DNA of 64,000 bases from Isoetes taiwanensis (taxonomy: Eukaryota > Streptophyta > Lycopodiopsida > Isoetales > Isoetaceae), in assembly GCA_021234155.1 (NCBI GenBank), contig JAJEKV010000544.1, positions 1 through 64,000 on the forward strand, in the 5' to 3' direction. Position 1 is the first letter of the stretch, and each line of letters opens with the position of its first letter. Made by a program: the position numbers and the translations under genes. Shown here in pieces: positions 25,107 to 35,574 of this stretch. The notes beneath the pieces were generated by a model. The model was not told where the DNA came from and did no database searches. It was given only the letters and a program-made list of their open reading frames with translations.

Positions 25107-26261
25107 ATGCCCAGACTTGGCAATAGGTTGTTTAGCAGCATGGCTTTGGGCCTGGAAGAGGCCCCTCAGCAAGAAGCAACATACACAGCTGATACAGTGC
25201 TGCCACCACATGCTGAACTGAATGATGAAGAGAGATGCGTAAACCTGAATAGGTTGGACCTATATAATACCCCTATGTTTCCTATGTTATCTTCCAGTCT
25301 GGTGGAAGCACTTGGAGAAGAACAATCCCAAAACTTATGGGAGAGTGGTAACCTTGGTATTCGTGCACCTATATCTGTCCAAGCTTGGAAATATATGGCA
25401 GAAATAGATGAATCTCTACTTGAGAACGCTTACAAAGTTGTTGAAAGAGGGGAATACTGCATTGAGAAAGAAAAAATCAATGTCCCTTTCGACACATCCG
25501 TATTTGGAAAGGAGTGTCCCTGTCCTAATGGTCTTTTTTGCAATCAGAAGAATCATATGGCAAATATGACAAAACTAGAAGGTGACTTTCTTCTTAGGAA
25601 AATTTGGAGATGCTTTTGTCCTTACTTCAAATGTGCCTGCGAAATGCCGCCGCTATGCACAAAATGTGGAGATAATATCACCTGGTTTGATCAAGGTGTG
25701 TGGGCTATTCTAAACAATCTGGACATTGTTTTTCCAGAATTAGGATGCATTGAAGCCTTCCTGACCTTTATTGGCATTCTGAGCAACAACCTGCAGAAAG
25801 TTGTGTATGCCTTCCTCTCGTATCTAAAATACAGGAAAACAATCTACAACATGGCAACAGATCTTGGGGCTGACCCGAAAATGAATCTTGAAGCCAAGTA
25901 CGGTAATAGCCACATGGTTTTGGTCGCAGATATGATGCTCAGACCTGGGACATATGCCAAAAATGCTGCTAACACTATTTTAAACAGTAAGAATCAGGGT
26001 TTTAAAAAGCAAAGGCCCTCAAATTATGCCACCCCTGACAGTGTGGTGGGACGTTACTATCCACCAAGGATGTTCCACCGTGATAACAGGAGTGAAGAAA
26101 GAGCAAGTGGCAGCTCTGGTAGCATTCTGATTACTGGCACTACCACCACCAGTAACTCTGCTGTTGAACAAATGAACGAGGGAGATTTATCTGTTACTAA
26201 AGCGAATCTCACCACTCGGTTTACGGCAGACCCTAAAATCGTGGACCTTGATGACTCATAA
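25107..26261 (+). CDS. Cysteine-rich ORF1 protein of the element, copy 1
   Basis: A 384-codon open frame, the longest clean frame in the element. Cysteines cluster in the middle: CPCPNGLFC at residues 137-145 with H150, CFCPYFKCAC at 169-178 and CTKC at 184-187, a pattern suited to binding zinc and possibly nucleic acid. The C-terminal third is basic and Ser/Thr-rich (TGTTTTSNSAVEQ) and ends DLDDS at a TAA present in both copies. The frame is open upstream of the chosen ATG (residues reading PPGWRPKEKV) back to a TAG at 25028-25030, so the true start may be earlier. The RT begins about 370 bp downstream after a possible intron. The family is not recognised. By position it could play an ORF1/Gag-like RNA-binding role, but that is inference. 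Confidence 0.6.
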   Translation: MPRLGNRLFSSMALGLEEAPQQEATYTADTVLPPHAELNDEERCVNLNRLDLYNTPMFPMLSSSLVEALGEEQSQNLWESGNLGIRAPISVQAWKYMAEIDESLLENAYKVVERGEYCIEKEKINVPFDTSVFGKECPCPNGLFCNQKNHMANMTKLEGDFLLRKIWRCFCPYFKCACEMPPLCTKCGDNITWFDQGVWAILNNLDIVFPELGCIEAFLTFIGILSNNLQKVVYAFLSYLKYRKTIYNMATDLGADPKMNLEAKYGNSHMVLVADMMLRPGTYAKNAANTILNSKNQGFKKQRPSNYATPDSVVGRYYPPRMFHRDNRSEERASGSSGSILITGTTTTSNSAVEQMNEGDLSVTKANLTTRFTADPKIVDLDDS

Positions 26262-26265
26262 AGAG

Positions 26266-26633
26266 GTTAGTAACATGATTACATTTTGCTGTTTAACACA
26301 GTTCTCTAGATGCTTATCTGGTATATACCATAAAATAATAGCTCTATTTTAGTTGGCTGATTATTAATACCCCCACATATCTGCCTAATGCTAAAAATAG
26401 GCTGCTAAACGAGTATAGAATTGGCTGCCATCGCCCGTTGACTATTTACAGATCCGTTTGGAAGGGCTTAGACATTTGGAGCAGTTGAATGCTCCTTCAG
26501 CTGTACCCGCACATCCACCTATAAGCGGTTGGAATGATTTAACATTTTTATCTTAAGTTATCTTAGTTTTCTTAATACTAGACTTAAGTAGCAGACTTGT
26601 CCACCCTTAGTGCTTATTCTGAGTCCCATACAG
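26266..26633 (+). other. Possible spliceosomal intron between ORF1 and RT
   Basis: A donor-like AAGAG|GTTAGT at 26266 and an acceptor-like CCCATACAG|GAACC ending at 26633 bracket 368 bp without an open frame. Copy 2 has the same two sites. Splicing would join sequence after the ORF1 stop codon to the RT frame, so the ORF1 TAA would remain in the transcript unless another frame is used. This could equally be a plain intergenic spacer. Confidence 0.35.
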
Positions 26634-28491
26634 GAACCAGACACCGCCGATGCAACCGAACCTAGGTGGCTGGAAATGGATACAAACAATCGAATTTACA
26701 TAAAAACCAACAGAGAGGGTGAAAGCAAACGCATTGTGCATATCACCTACTGTTCCAAACTCATGGATGCCATTATTGTATGGGGATGTTCGAGAATCAC
26801 ATCATTCCTACTTATTTTGGGGAGATTGGCCTTGATGCCATTAGTAATACAATGTTCGGTGAAAATTTTGTCCCAAACTTTCGACCTTATCTATAAACGT
26901 TCCACACATTTGTTGACAAAGAAAGTTCCCAAATGCCCCCGCTCTAACCAATCCCACGGTTGACTATATTGACAAACGGCATGGCAACGTTCGACTCACG
27001 GACTTCAACATTATCGTAAAGCAGAAATTTAAGGAACCTTCTAAAGAAAGGTCTCAATCACATTCCTCACGGGAGGATGAATATCAATGAATGCTTGAGC
27101 ACGCCTTGGATGGCCTCCATTCCTTTCTCATGGTCAACGAGAATGGTCCTAGATATGTAAAGACCCAGACCACAAAGCCATGCAACCGATTGAAAGCTTG
27201 ACATTTAGAGAGAGTTCTTCTTGCTAATAGCATATCATAGCGAGTTACAAAGGTAAGTTTTCCCATTATATTCTTGAAGACGATGAAGATGCTATCAGCA
27301 ACCTCGAATGGATCAAGAAAAACTTATATGTGGCAGGAGTGGATAAAGCCACGAACAATCCCAGCTTCATGTGTCCGTTCTTGGCGAAAAGCCTAGCTTT
27401 GACTCGTCTGGGCAGTAAAGACTTCATTTCCAGCTGTGTTCCGGTTAATGAGATACAAAAAGAAATGAGCATTAGCATTTCTGAGTTCATCCCTATAGAA
27501 TACAATCACGGAGGATGCACCTCGACTACCATATTTATTATGCATCTACAAAGCACATAAAACTTGACTTTAGATGGATCACAAATGCCCATGGATCCGT
27601 TTTTTCTGAAATAGCTAATCTTGTGTCCCAAGGACTGAAAAACATCATTGATGTTTGGCCGCAGATTACTAGGGATTTATGCAAAAATGTGAGAATATTT
27701 TGCCCAAAAGGTTTCAGCCCTAACTGGCTTGTCGACTCCATCTATCAAGTATCTTTGAATTTACCAAAAAAGATTCACAGTGTTTATGTGGCCGACATCA
27801 CAAAGTGCTTTGAATCAATCCCTCTGGAGGGTGAGGATGGCCTTTGTTCCATCATGGAAAAAGTGATTGCAACAGCATTTCACTTTCAAAGGAAAATGAA
27901 CCCGAAAAATAAGCTATTCTTTAAGCGGTCAGATCCGGGGAATGGTTCTTTCATCACTAAATGGGACACCAGAGGTAAACAACCAGAGTGCTGGAACGAA
28001 ATAACATGCGAGGAATTCTGCAATATGAATGTGTGGCTACTTAGAAACTGTTGGTTGTGTAACAACGAATCGGCTTGGAGACAGTGCAGTGGAATACCAA
28101 TGGGATTTTCTTGTTCTCCCAATTGGTGTAACTTATTCCTAGCTTGGCATGAAGTACACTTTATTCTTAATCTAGCCAAGGCAGGAAGGTACAAGGAAAT
28201 AGAGAGATTCAAAGATTCATTTAGATACATGGACGACCTGTTACTAATAAATTGTGGAAATCCTTATGAGTTCTTTGATAAAACCTCAAGGATATGCATT
28301 TACAACATGGATTATGTCGGAAAATTAAGGAGGAGACCTCTAATTTCATTGGGAACACACCACAAGAAAGAATTGGACTTACCGCTAATTTTCCGAACAT
28401 GAAAATCAGAATTATAGATGCTAGCCTTGGGCTGTTTAAAACCTCAAGTATGACACAAAAGGACTCACTACCCTTTGTTGCAAAAGTATGA
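26634..28491 (+). pseudogene. Unusual reverse transcriptase, element copy 1, frameshifted
   Basis: The coding pieces in order are: an N-terminal domain (26634-26960, EPDTADATEPRWLEMDTN); a CPRSN / YIDKRHGNVRLTDFNI / GLNHIP region (26930-27070, shifted frames); a segment with GVDKATNNPSFMCPF (27325-27510); and the palm domain (27515-28402). In the palm, motif A is VYVADITKCFESIP with the catalytic Asp codon at 27794-27796, motif B is GIPMGFSCSPNWCNLF at 28091, and motif C is FRYMDDLLLIN with YMDD at 28226-28237. After a frameshift near 28320 the frame continues KIKEETSNFIGN to DSLPFVAKV at 28491. The B motif with SPNWCNL and the HG-V-TDFNII / KGLNHIP upstream block set it apart from LTR, L1, RTE, Penelope and TERT enzymes that I know. 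I recall similar proteins in ferns, lycophytes and protists but cannot verify that. No endonuclease, RNase H or integrase is visible. Some frameshifts could be consensus errors. Confidence 0.7.
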
Positions 28492-29763
28492 TATTAACGG
28501 ATAGGATGCCGCCCTATTTCGGGCCAAAGAAGGTGATTTGTTCACAAGTTATGCCTTGTCTCTATACACATATACCAATTCAGAGGTAGCCTACTCGGGA
28601 TTTGGCAGGATAGGTAGGATGGATTTGTAGAAAATGGATTTGATCATAAGACTATTCTACCTAAATGTTACCTTGGTACTTGAACAAAAATTTCACGGAC
28701 TTAGGTTCCCAAAGAAAGGACCTTATCGAAATTCTTAAAAAGCGTGTACTTTTCCTTGTTTCCCTTGCTTTCCTTGCTTTATCTACAAACTTTAGGTTTA
28801 TTTCTTGGTGAGTAGGGTCCTAGCGAAGTGCTAGGTTCCCCTCACCTAGCATTAATACTTGCCCGGATTCGGGGCCTACTTCCCGGTGCAGGGAGGTAGG
28901 CTTACATATATAAATATATAAATATAAATATATATGGGTAGGAGACGGATGGACTTAATCACTATGCAAAACATGGGTAAATTTAATGAGCCAAATAGAA
29001 GGGTAAAAGCCTTGGCCCCGTCCATGCAAGAACGCCTTTGCATGCATCCGTAGGAGGAAGGATGGACTTATTCTCTATGCAAATTTTAGTGAAGCTTTAA
29101 TGAACCAAATAGAAGGGTAAAAACCACGGCCACTTCTTGTCATGAAAATAGAACATGTGAAATCAATTTTAAATCTAATGTTGAAGCGATGGGGCATAGA
29201 ATATCAAGGGCCATCTCCCTAAATGTACTAGGCAAGAAGTGCCTTGACATTAATAGAATCTAAATAAGGTTGGAATAATTGGGTAAAAAACATGAAAAGC
29301 ATAGCATGGTTTTCACCGTCATCTATTTAGTCATTCATTTACTTGGTTGTTTAACCAAAATTTGATCGTTTTGCTAATAATAAAACTTTGACAGTGCATT
29401 GCATTAGCAGTATCTATGTCACTTCACGATATCTCTAAAATATGAGGAAAATATTGTCTTAATTTCCACCTATTAAATTAATTATCTAAGAAGCCTAAGG
29501 CCATAATGGCCTCAATACTTGGGCCCATTTAATATCGGGTGCTGGATCCTTAGGTCATAGACTAAATACGGGAAGATCTCCCATGACGAATTTATTATAG
29601 GCCCTAAATTCAATGGCCTTATCTGGCGGCAATGCAAAGAAGGCATTTGTCACTTGTGTTTCCAAACCAAAACATTTTTCGTAGAAACTCTGTTCCGGCC
29701 TTGCTTTCCTTGCTTTCCTGGCGCTTCGACACTAATCTTAGGACATCTTGATCTGTCTGAACA

Positions 29764-30043
29764 ATGGGACCTAAGCGTGGAGCTGGCAGACCACCTGGTG
29801 CCAAGAATAAGAAGGGTACCAAAGCAGATTTGCCAATGAAAATGCATAGTAAAAATAAGAACATCGTGGCAAATGTCATTCGCGAAATGTCTACAAATAG
29901 CAGCAAATGCTAGAGCTGGAGCTTCTAAGGATGACCGTGATCCTATGTACAACAATCCAGTGACGAATCCAGTGACGAATGCAAAAGCTGGAGACTATAA
30001 CTTCGTGGATTTGGACGAAACGCATCATGAGGTCAAAACGTAG
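29764..30043 (+). pseudogene. AT-hook protein, element copy 2, frameshifted
   Basis: Matches 22348-22563 and again encodes GPKRGAGRPPGAKNKKG from the ATG at 29764 (shifted relative to some frames). Small deletions near 29830-29900 break the frame in the lysine-rich part. The C-terminal part is in a different frame and extends past the stop of copy 1, ending DLDETHHEVKT at the TAG at 30041. A tandem 'aatccagtgacg' duplication encodes PVTN twice. Confidence 0.5.
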
Positions 30044-30759
30044 CGTAGTTTGATTTCTAGGATACATTATGAGTAGAAATAGTGGTAATGTATACCCTTG
30101 CAGATTTCGACTCCTGAAGCTACTTAATTAAAATCGTGCATGATCAAATCCTTCTCTATAATGCTTGTGAAGAATGTTTAAAGCAAGTTCGGCCATAGAA
30201 AACATGCTGAGGCAAATGTTTGTATAAAATCATGGTCTGATTTTTCACATAAGAAGATGATTATGTTTATGTTTTACTGCTGTCAAAAGGATTCTAGCTT
30301 ATTAACATAAGCAAAATGCTTGTTTTTCTGTTCTACTGGACGCCTATGCATAGCATTTACTGCTGAAAAATGCACATGATTATTTAGGGATAAAGAGCAC
30401 CTCTGATGGCTTAAACAAGCAGATGCTAGAACGTGAAATACCACTAAAATGCGAATTTTTTAAGCCTTATTTGGCTGGTGATGTAGCAGTGGCTTTGGCA
30501 TGTTAATCTATCACATATGGAGTAACTTTAAGCTGAATTTTAGAGTACTTATATTTTGATTAAAGCTTTCTATACTATGCACATCCAATGCATCTAAAAA
30601 TTTAAAGGAGCCGGATAAAAACCGGGGATTCCTCCCATGCTTACCTGACGGCCCTCTCCTCTTTACCAAATTCTTGCTAACGTAGGTCTGGTTGGCTGCA
30701 GGTAACGTGGAGCTCCCCCCTTTTACTGAATTTTATGGATAAGCTAGGATGTACCAACT

Positions 30760-30969
30760 ATGGGCGATATGCAAGGACTCGTCTTACTTGGAGCGGCTAT
30801 TAATATTGCAGGATCTACTTTCAGTTTTCCTTTTGATTCTCATGTTACTGGAAAATTGCAGCTCTTTTTAGCTTATGTTTTGGCAACAAGACAGGCTTTA
30901 CTTGTAACTCTGTACTATGGATATGGCATTGACACTAGCATCAGCAACTTTGGTGCTTTAGTAAACTGA
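30760..30969 (+). CDS. Conserved hydrophobic ORF, element copy 2
   Basis: Same product as 23362-23562 with a three-residue N-terminal extension (MGD) and Ile-to-Val and Glu-to-Gln changes. It is one of the few frames open in both copies. No family recognised. Confidence 0.35.
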   Translation: MGDMQGLVLLGAAINIAGSTFSFPFDSHVTGKLQLFLAYVLATRQALLVTLYYGYGIDTSISNFGALVN

Positions 30970-32242
30970 AACATATCCAAAAATGGCATTCTGAATTTTT
31001 GTAGATCTTCATTACTTTTGAAAGGATAGAACATGGTTGCATTTTATTTATGGATGTGAAACATATAGGAATATTTGGGCTGAAAACTGGCTACTTGATT
31101 TTGGGCAGGAAGTTAGTTTATACGGAAAAAACATTCCCATTATTACTCAAAGGCCACAATCCTGTACGTTTCTAAATTAAGACTAGAAGCATGGCCATTT
31201 TCCTTAGTGTAACATGGGCCAGGGATGCTAGCCACAATTTAAGGCTTTTTACTGTCTTCATGGCACCTCTAGATAAGAATGGAAATGGATGTTCTACACA
31301 TACAAGCTGAGGTAGATAAAATAGGGTCTTAACCTACGCTTTGCTTAAAGGCACAAAATTGAGCATGGCTGTAGCATTACAAGTCATTGATGGCTTAAAT
31401 AGTAACGAACCGAATGCCACTTACTAGCTGGGCAGCTTGAGGTCTTACATACGACCTTAAGGTAGTACTTGATTTTGACCGTTGAAAAAATGCTTGCAGT
31501 AGCTAATAGATTAACAATATGCTATGTTATTGAAATGGAGTTGCATTTAAGCATAATACCTTGTAAACTTGTAGCAATAATACAATAATACCTTGTAAAC
31601 TTGTAGCAATAATACAATAGTCTTGTGCAGAGGATACTCGAGGGCACAGGTAGTGCCGTGTAATTTCTCATGCTTTGGACGGAGTAGTCAAGTGTGGAGT
31701 ATAAGGCTTAGGCTAGATTAGACCCTAGCAAAAGGAAAGTATATATATCTTTGAAACGTCTTTCGTTCTCATGTTCAAGGACATGTAACCCCGACCTCTC
31801 TAATAATATCTATACGGTTTGTTTTTTCTTTTAAGCATAATACAAGACGTGTCACTACATACTTTGTCACTTTTAAGTCTTACTTGGTACATCTTATTTA
31901 AGTGTTTATGTCTCTTACACCCGTATGCTTTGTTAAATTTGGTATCAATTCTTTTGCTAAGATGATTTTTCTAATAATATCGTGAGAAGGATGCGGAGAT
32001 TTCTATATATCGTAAATTTTAACTACTACATGTTTCTTAATAAAGCGGTACCAAAAGGTCCCATTGACACGACAAGGAATTACTTTGGATTCGAGAACTT
32101 CGGGAAAATTGGATACCGCAAGCTCAAGCGCACAAGTACCAAACAAAGCGTTCAACAAGTTATAGTATGCTTCAATAATTCAGCTTATACAAAAAGCGGA
32201 TTATTGAGCTGAATTAAACCTCGACAGATAGCGGTATGCTCA

Positions 32243-33660
32243 TTGCTTTTATCTTGCTTCGTGAATGGCTTTTGTGTCCTCTTTGAAAAAATGAAGAGTA
32301 AACCCGAGGACTTTCAAAACCTGATTGACATCGTTTACAATAGCATGCAAGAGCGTATTTGCAATAGAGCGGAAGTGGATGATAATTTTGAAAAAGTCTT
32401 TGACAAAGGAAAAGCTGGTTATTGGGAAACTATGGTGAAGTAGACAAAAGAAAAGGAAAACAAAAAAGTGGCAAGAAAGGTCAATCCACCCATGCCCCGC
32501 AGGTGACCAAAAGAAAAAGTAATGCCTGCATTTGGCAATAGGTTGTTTAGCAAAGATGGCTTTGGACTCGGAAGAGGCCCTCGAAAAGCTCAACATATAC
32601 ACACAACATCTGATCTTCGCCACCACATCTGAAGCCTTGAATGATGAAGAGAGATCGTAAACTGAATAGGTTGGACCTATATAATACCCTATGTTTCTAT
32701 GTTATCTTCGGTCGGGTGGAAGCACTTGAGAAGAACAATCCCAAAACTTATGGGAGAGTGGTAACCTTGTATTAGATGCACCTATATCCTGTCCAAGCTT
32801 GGAAATATATGGCAGAAATAGATGAATCTCTACTTGAGAACGCTTACAAAGTTGTTGAAAGAGGGAATCTTTGCATTTGAGAAAGAAAAAATCAATGTCC
32901 TTTCGACACATTAGTATTTGGTGAAGGAGTGTCCCTGTCCTAATGGTCTTTTGCAATCTAAGAAGAATCATATGGCAAATATGACAAAACTAGAAGGTGA
33001 CTTTCTTCTTAGGAAAATTTGGAGATGCTTTTGTCCTTACTTCAAATGTGCCCCGCGAAATCACGCTAATGCACAAAATGTGGAGATAATATCACCGGTT
33101 TGATCAAGGTGTGTGGGCTATTCTAAACAACGGACATTGTTTTTCCGAATTAGGATGCATTGAAGCCTTCACGACCTTTATTGGCATTCCGAGGCAACAA
33201 CTGAGAGAAGTTGTGTATGCCTTCCTCTCGATCTAAAAACACGGAAAACAATCTACAACATGGCAAGCGAGATCTTGGGGCTGACGAAAATGAATCTGAA
33301 GCCAAACGGGTAATAGCCACATGGTTTTGGCCGCAGGATATGATGCTCGACCAGGACATATGCCAAAATCTTTGCTAACACTATTTTAAAAATGTTAGAA
33401 TCGAGGGTTTTAAAAAAGCAAAGGCCCTCAAATTATGCCACCCACGACGGTGTGGTGGGGCGTTATTATCCACTAAGGATGTTCCCGTGATAACAGGAGT
33501 GAAGAAAGAGCAAGTGGTGCCTCGGTAGCATTCTGATTCGGCACTACCACCACCGGTAACTGCTGTTGAACAAATGAACGAGGAGATTTATCATTACTAA
33601 AGCCGAATCTCACCACTCGGTTTCGTGAGACCCTAAAATCGTGGACCTTGATGACTCATA
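32243..33660 (+). pseudogene. ORF1 region of element copy 2, broken
   Basis: The first part (32243-32443) is an open frame of 66 codons that includes QNLIDIVYNSMQERICNRAE and ends GYWETMVK-stop. After that TAG the same frame continues towards the ORF1 sequence. From about 32523 the sequence matches 25107-26261 but is broken by numerous one- to three-base indels. The cysteine cluster CPCPNGLL is still legible near 32925-32960. Many indels fall exactly where copy 1 has CTG or CAG, for example 'cctggtttg' in copy 1 against 'ccggtttg' in copy 2 near 33098. Confidence 0.65.
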
Positions 33661-34019
33661 AAAGGTTAGTAACATGATTACATTTTGTACATTTAACCAC
33701 AGTTCTCTAGATGCTTATCGGTATATACCATAAAATAATAGCTCTATTTTTAGTTGGCTGATTATTAATACCCCACATATCGCCTAATGCTAAAAATAGG
33801 TCGCTAAACGAAATATAGAATTGGCTGCCATCGCTGATTGACTATTTACAGATCCGTTTGGAAGGGCTTAGACATTTGGAGCAGAGTTGAATGCTCCTTC
33901 AAATTGGTACCACTGACATCCACCTATAAGCGGTTGGAATGATTTAACATTTTTATCTTAAGTTATCTTAGTTTTCTTAATACTAGACTTAAGTAGCAGG
34001 ATTTGTCCACCCTTAGTGC

Positions 34020-34440
34020 TTATTCTCGAGTCCCATACAGGAACCGCATAATCGATGCAACCCGAACCTAGGGGAATGGAAATGGATACAAACAATCAAT
34101 TTACATAAAACCACGGAGAGGGTGAAAGCAAGCGCATTGTGCATATCACCTCTTTGTTCCAAACTCATGGATGCCATTCGTATCAGGGATGTTCTGAATC
34201 ACATCATTCCTACTTATTTTGGGGAGATTGGCCTTGATGCCGTTAGTAATACAATGTTCAGCTGGAAATACTGTCCCAAACTTTCTGACCTTATCTATAA
34301 ACCGTTCCACACATTTGTTGACAAGAAAGTTCCCAAATGCCCCTGCTCTAACCAATCCCTGGTTGACTATATTGACAAACAGCATGGGTAGCGCGTTCGA
34401 CCTACGGACTTCAACATTATCAGAAACAGAAATTTAAGGA
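34020..34440 (+). pseudogene. RT N-terminal fragment, element copy 2
   Basis: Matches 26620-27030. The readable peptide includes IRDVLNHIIPTYFGEIGLDA, then VPKCPCSNQSLVDYIDKQHG, then TDFNII in another frame. It reads better than copy 1 over this part, showing the true sequence CPCSNQSLVDYID. The match stops at about 34440, so the catalytic palm is absent and the copy cannot encode an active enzyme. Confidence 0.7.
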
Positions 34441-34581
34441 GATCCCTAGATCAGTATAAATTTTGAAAAGTTCGCTAATTTAGATGCATGGCTGATTGCT
34501 GAATTTATGCTCATTCATGCAGCAGATACTTGAACAGGTATGGTTTGCCTGAAACTATTTTTCTAACTGATTCTTGAACAG

Positions 34582-34693
34582 GAAGGAAGCAATAATATCA
34601 CACCAAGCATGGTGATTGTAAATCAACAAGAAGAAACAAGGACTAGTGGAGTATTGCAGAAAAGAATGGGCATTGGAGGCATGCACATTCTAG
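34582..34693 (+). other. Exon-like block
   Basis: A good acceptor (GATTCTTGAACAG|GAAGG) and donor (ATTCTAG|GTAATG) enclose 112 bp that are open in one frame: EGSNNITPSMVIVNQQEETR, TSGVLQKRMGIGGMHIL. It lies just past the break point of element copy 2. A second acceptor-preceded block at 34910-34953 reads [19 protein letters not shown]-stop. I recognise neither; they may be exons of a host gene interrupted by the element. Confidence 0.4.
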
Positions 34694-34829
34694 GTAATGT
34701 CTACTGCCAACTTTTTGTTCTTAAATAAAAAAAAGCATATGCAAAAATAAGTGAGCAATCTGTGTATGACTATACTACAAAAGTACGGCCTCTGGCCAAA
34801 CAAAGCAAGCCCTTGGGCATACCATTGAA

Positions 34830-34912
34830 AAGCAAAGATGCCACTGATATGCAGTATTGGCTTCTATGGTGTAAAGATGCCACTGATATGCAGGAAGTCT
34901 TTCCTGGAATCA
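34830..34912 (+). repeat. Short direct repeat around a candidate 3' splice site
   Basis: 'aaagatgccactgatatgcag' (21 bases, shown here as the consensus of both copies minus edge variation) occurs twice about 40 bp apart, duplicating an AG acceptor ahead of the second exon-like block. Confidence 0.6.
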
Positions 34913-34996
34913 AGTTTGACGTAACTATACTTATCAGAGAACTATTGTCGTAAAGGTAACATTCATTATTTCCCTAGTTTTTCCACACAGTGTAGC

Positions 34997-35058
34997 ATAA
35001 GTATAGTTGGCAGGAGGATTCCTATGAGTATAGGGATCCTCCTGTTCCCTATACTTAT
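34997..35058. repeat. Imperfect 29-bp-arm hairpin
   Basis: The arms 34997-35025 and 35030-35058 are complementary at 24 of 29 positions around the loop GAGT. The inner part pairs CAGGAGGAT with ATCCTCCTG and CCTAT with ATAGG; the outer part pairs ATAAGTATAG with CTATACTTAT. The right arm and beyond match, in inverse orientation, the dispersed repeat at 19121-19200, where only one side of the hairpin is kept. Confidence 0.75.
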
Positions 35059-35091
35059 TAGGTTTGTCTGGCGCCTTAGGTTGAAGCGGGG

Positions 35092-35220
<129 letters not shown>

Positions 35221-35574
35221 CTTATGTTTGTCCTCTTGAATCAATAGTTGATCCCAGATCCTCACGGCTCCACGTGGCTTTGGGGCGTGTCGTGTGGCCC
35301 GGATGGCTTGGGAGTTTGTGTATAGACATATAAGGCGATCCTACGGTCGAGTTGATTCGATCCTCGATTGCCGGTCCGAGATCCTACTGGCTCCACGTTG
35401 GTTTTGGGACACATCCTCACGGTGCACATGGTTTGGGAATTATATGTAATCGATCTAATGGCCGAGATTTGCTTTTATATGGTGAGATCTTGATCGTTGA
35501 TCGAGTCTAAGATCCTAAGGCTCATGTTGAATGCTTTCGTCCTTAAGGAAAGGCTTTTTTAAAATTCTTTATGT

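Larger units (their letters stand above)
21505..28907 (+). mobile_element. Copy 1 of a duplicated RT-encoding element
   Basis: A unit of about 7.4 kb that is repeated directly at 28908-34440 with an offset of roughly 7.40-7.42 kb along its length. It holds a two-unit minisatellite (21528-21740), a small AT-hook ORF, a conserved 66-residue ORF, an exon-like block near 24628, a cysteine-rich ORF1 and a reverse transcriptase. I see no long terminal repeats, terminal inverted repeats, poly(A) tail, endonuclease, integrase or RNase H. It could be a non-LTR-like retroelement of an unusual class, or a host-like RT gene copied at the DNA level. Stretches of several hundred bases are nearly identical between copies, so the duplication is recent. 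Confidence 0.75.
28908..34440 (+). mobile_element. Copy 2 of the duplicated element, 3' truncated
   Basis: Starts in the same 'taaatataaatatatat' context as copy 1 and matches it from 28936 to about 34440, then diverges abruptly. It lacks everything corresponding to copy 1 after about 27030, so all three catalytic RT motifs are missing. The frames of the AT-hook protein, ORF1 and the RT N-terminus are all interrupted by small indels, many at CTG/CAG positions. Confidence 0.8.
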
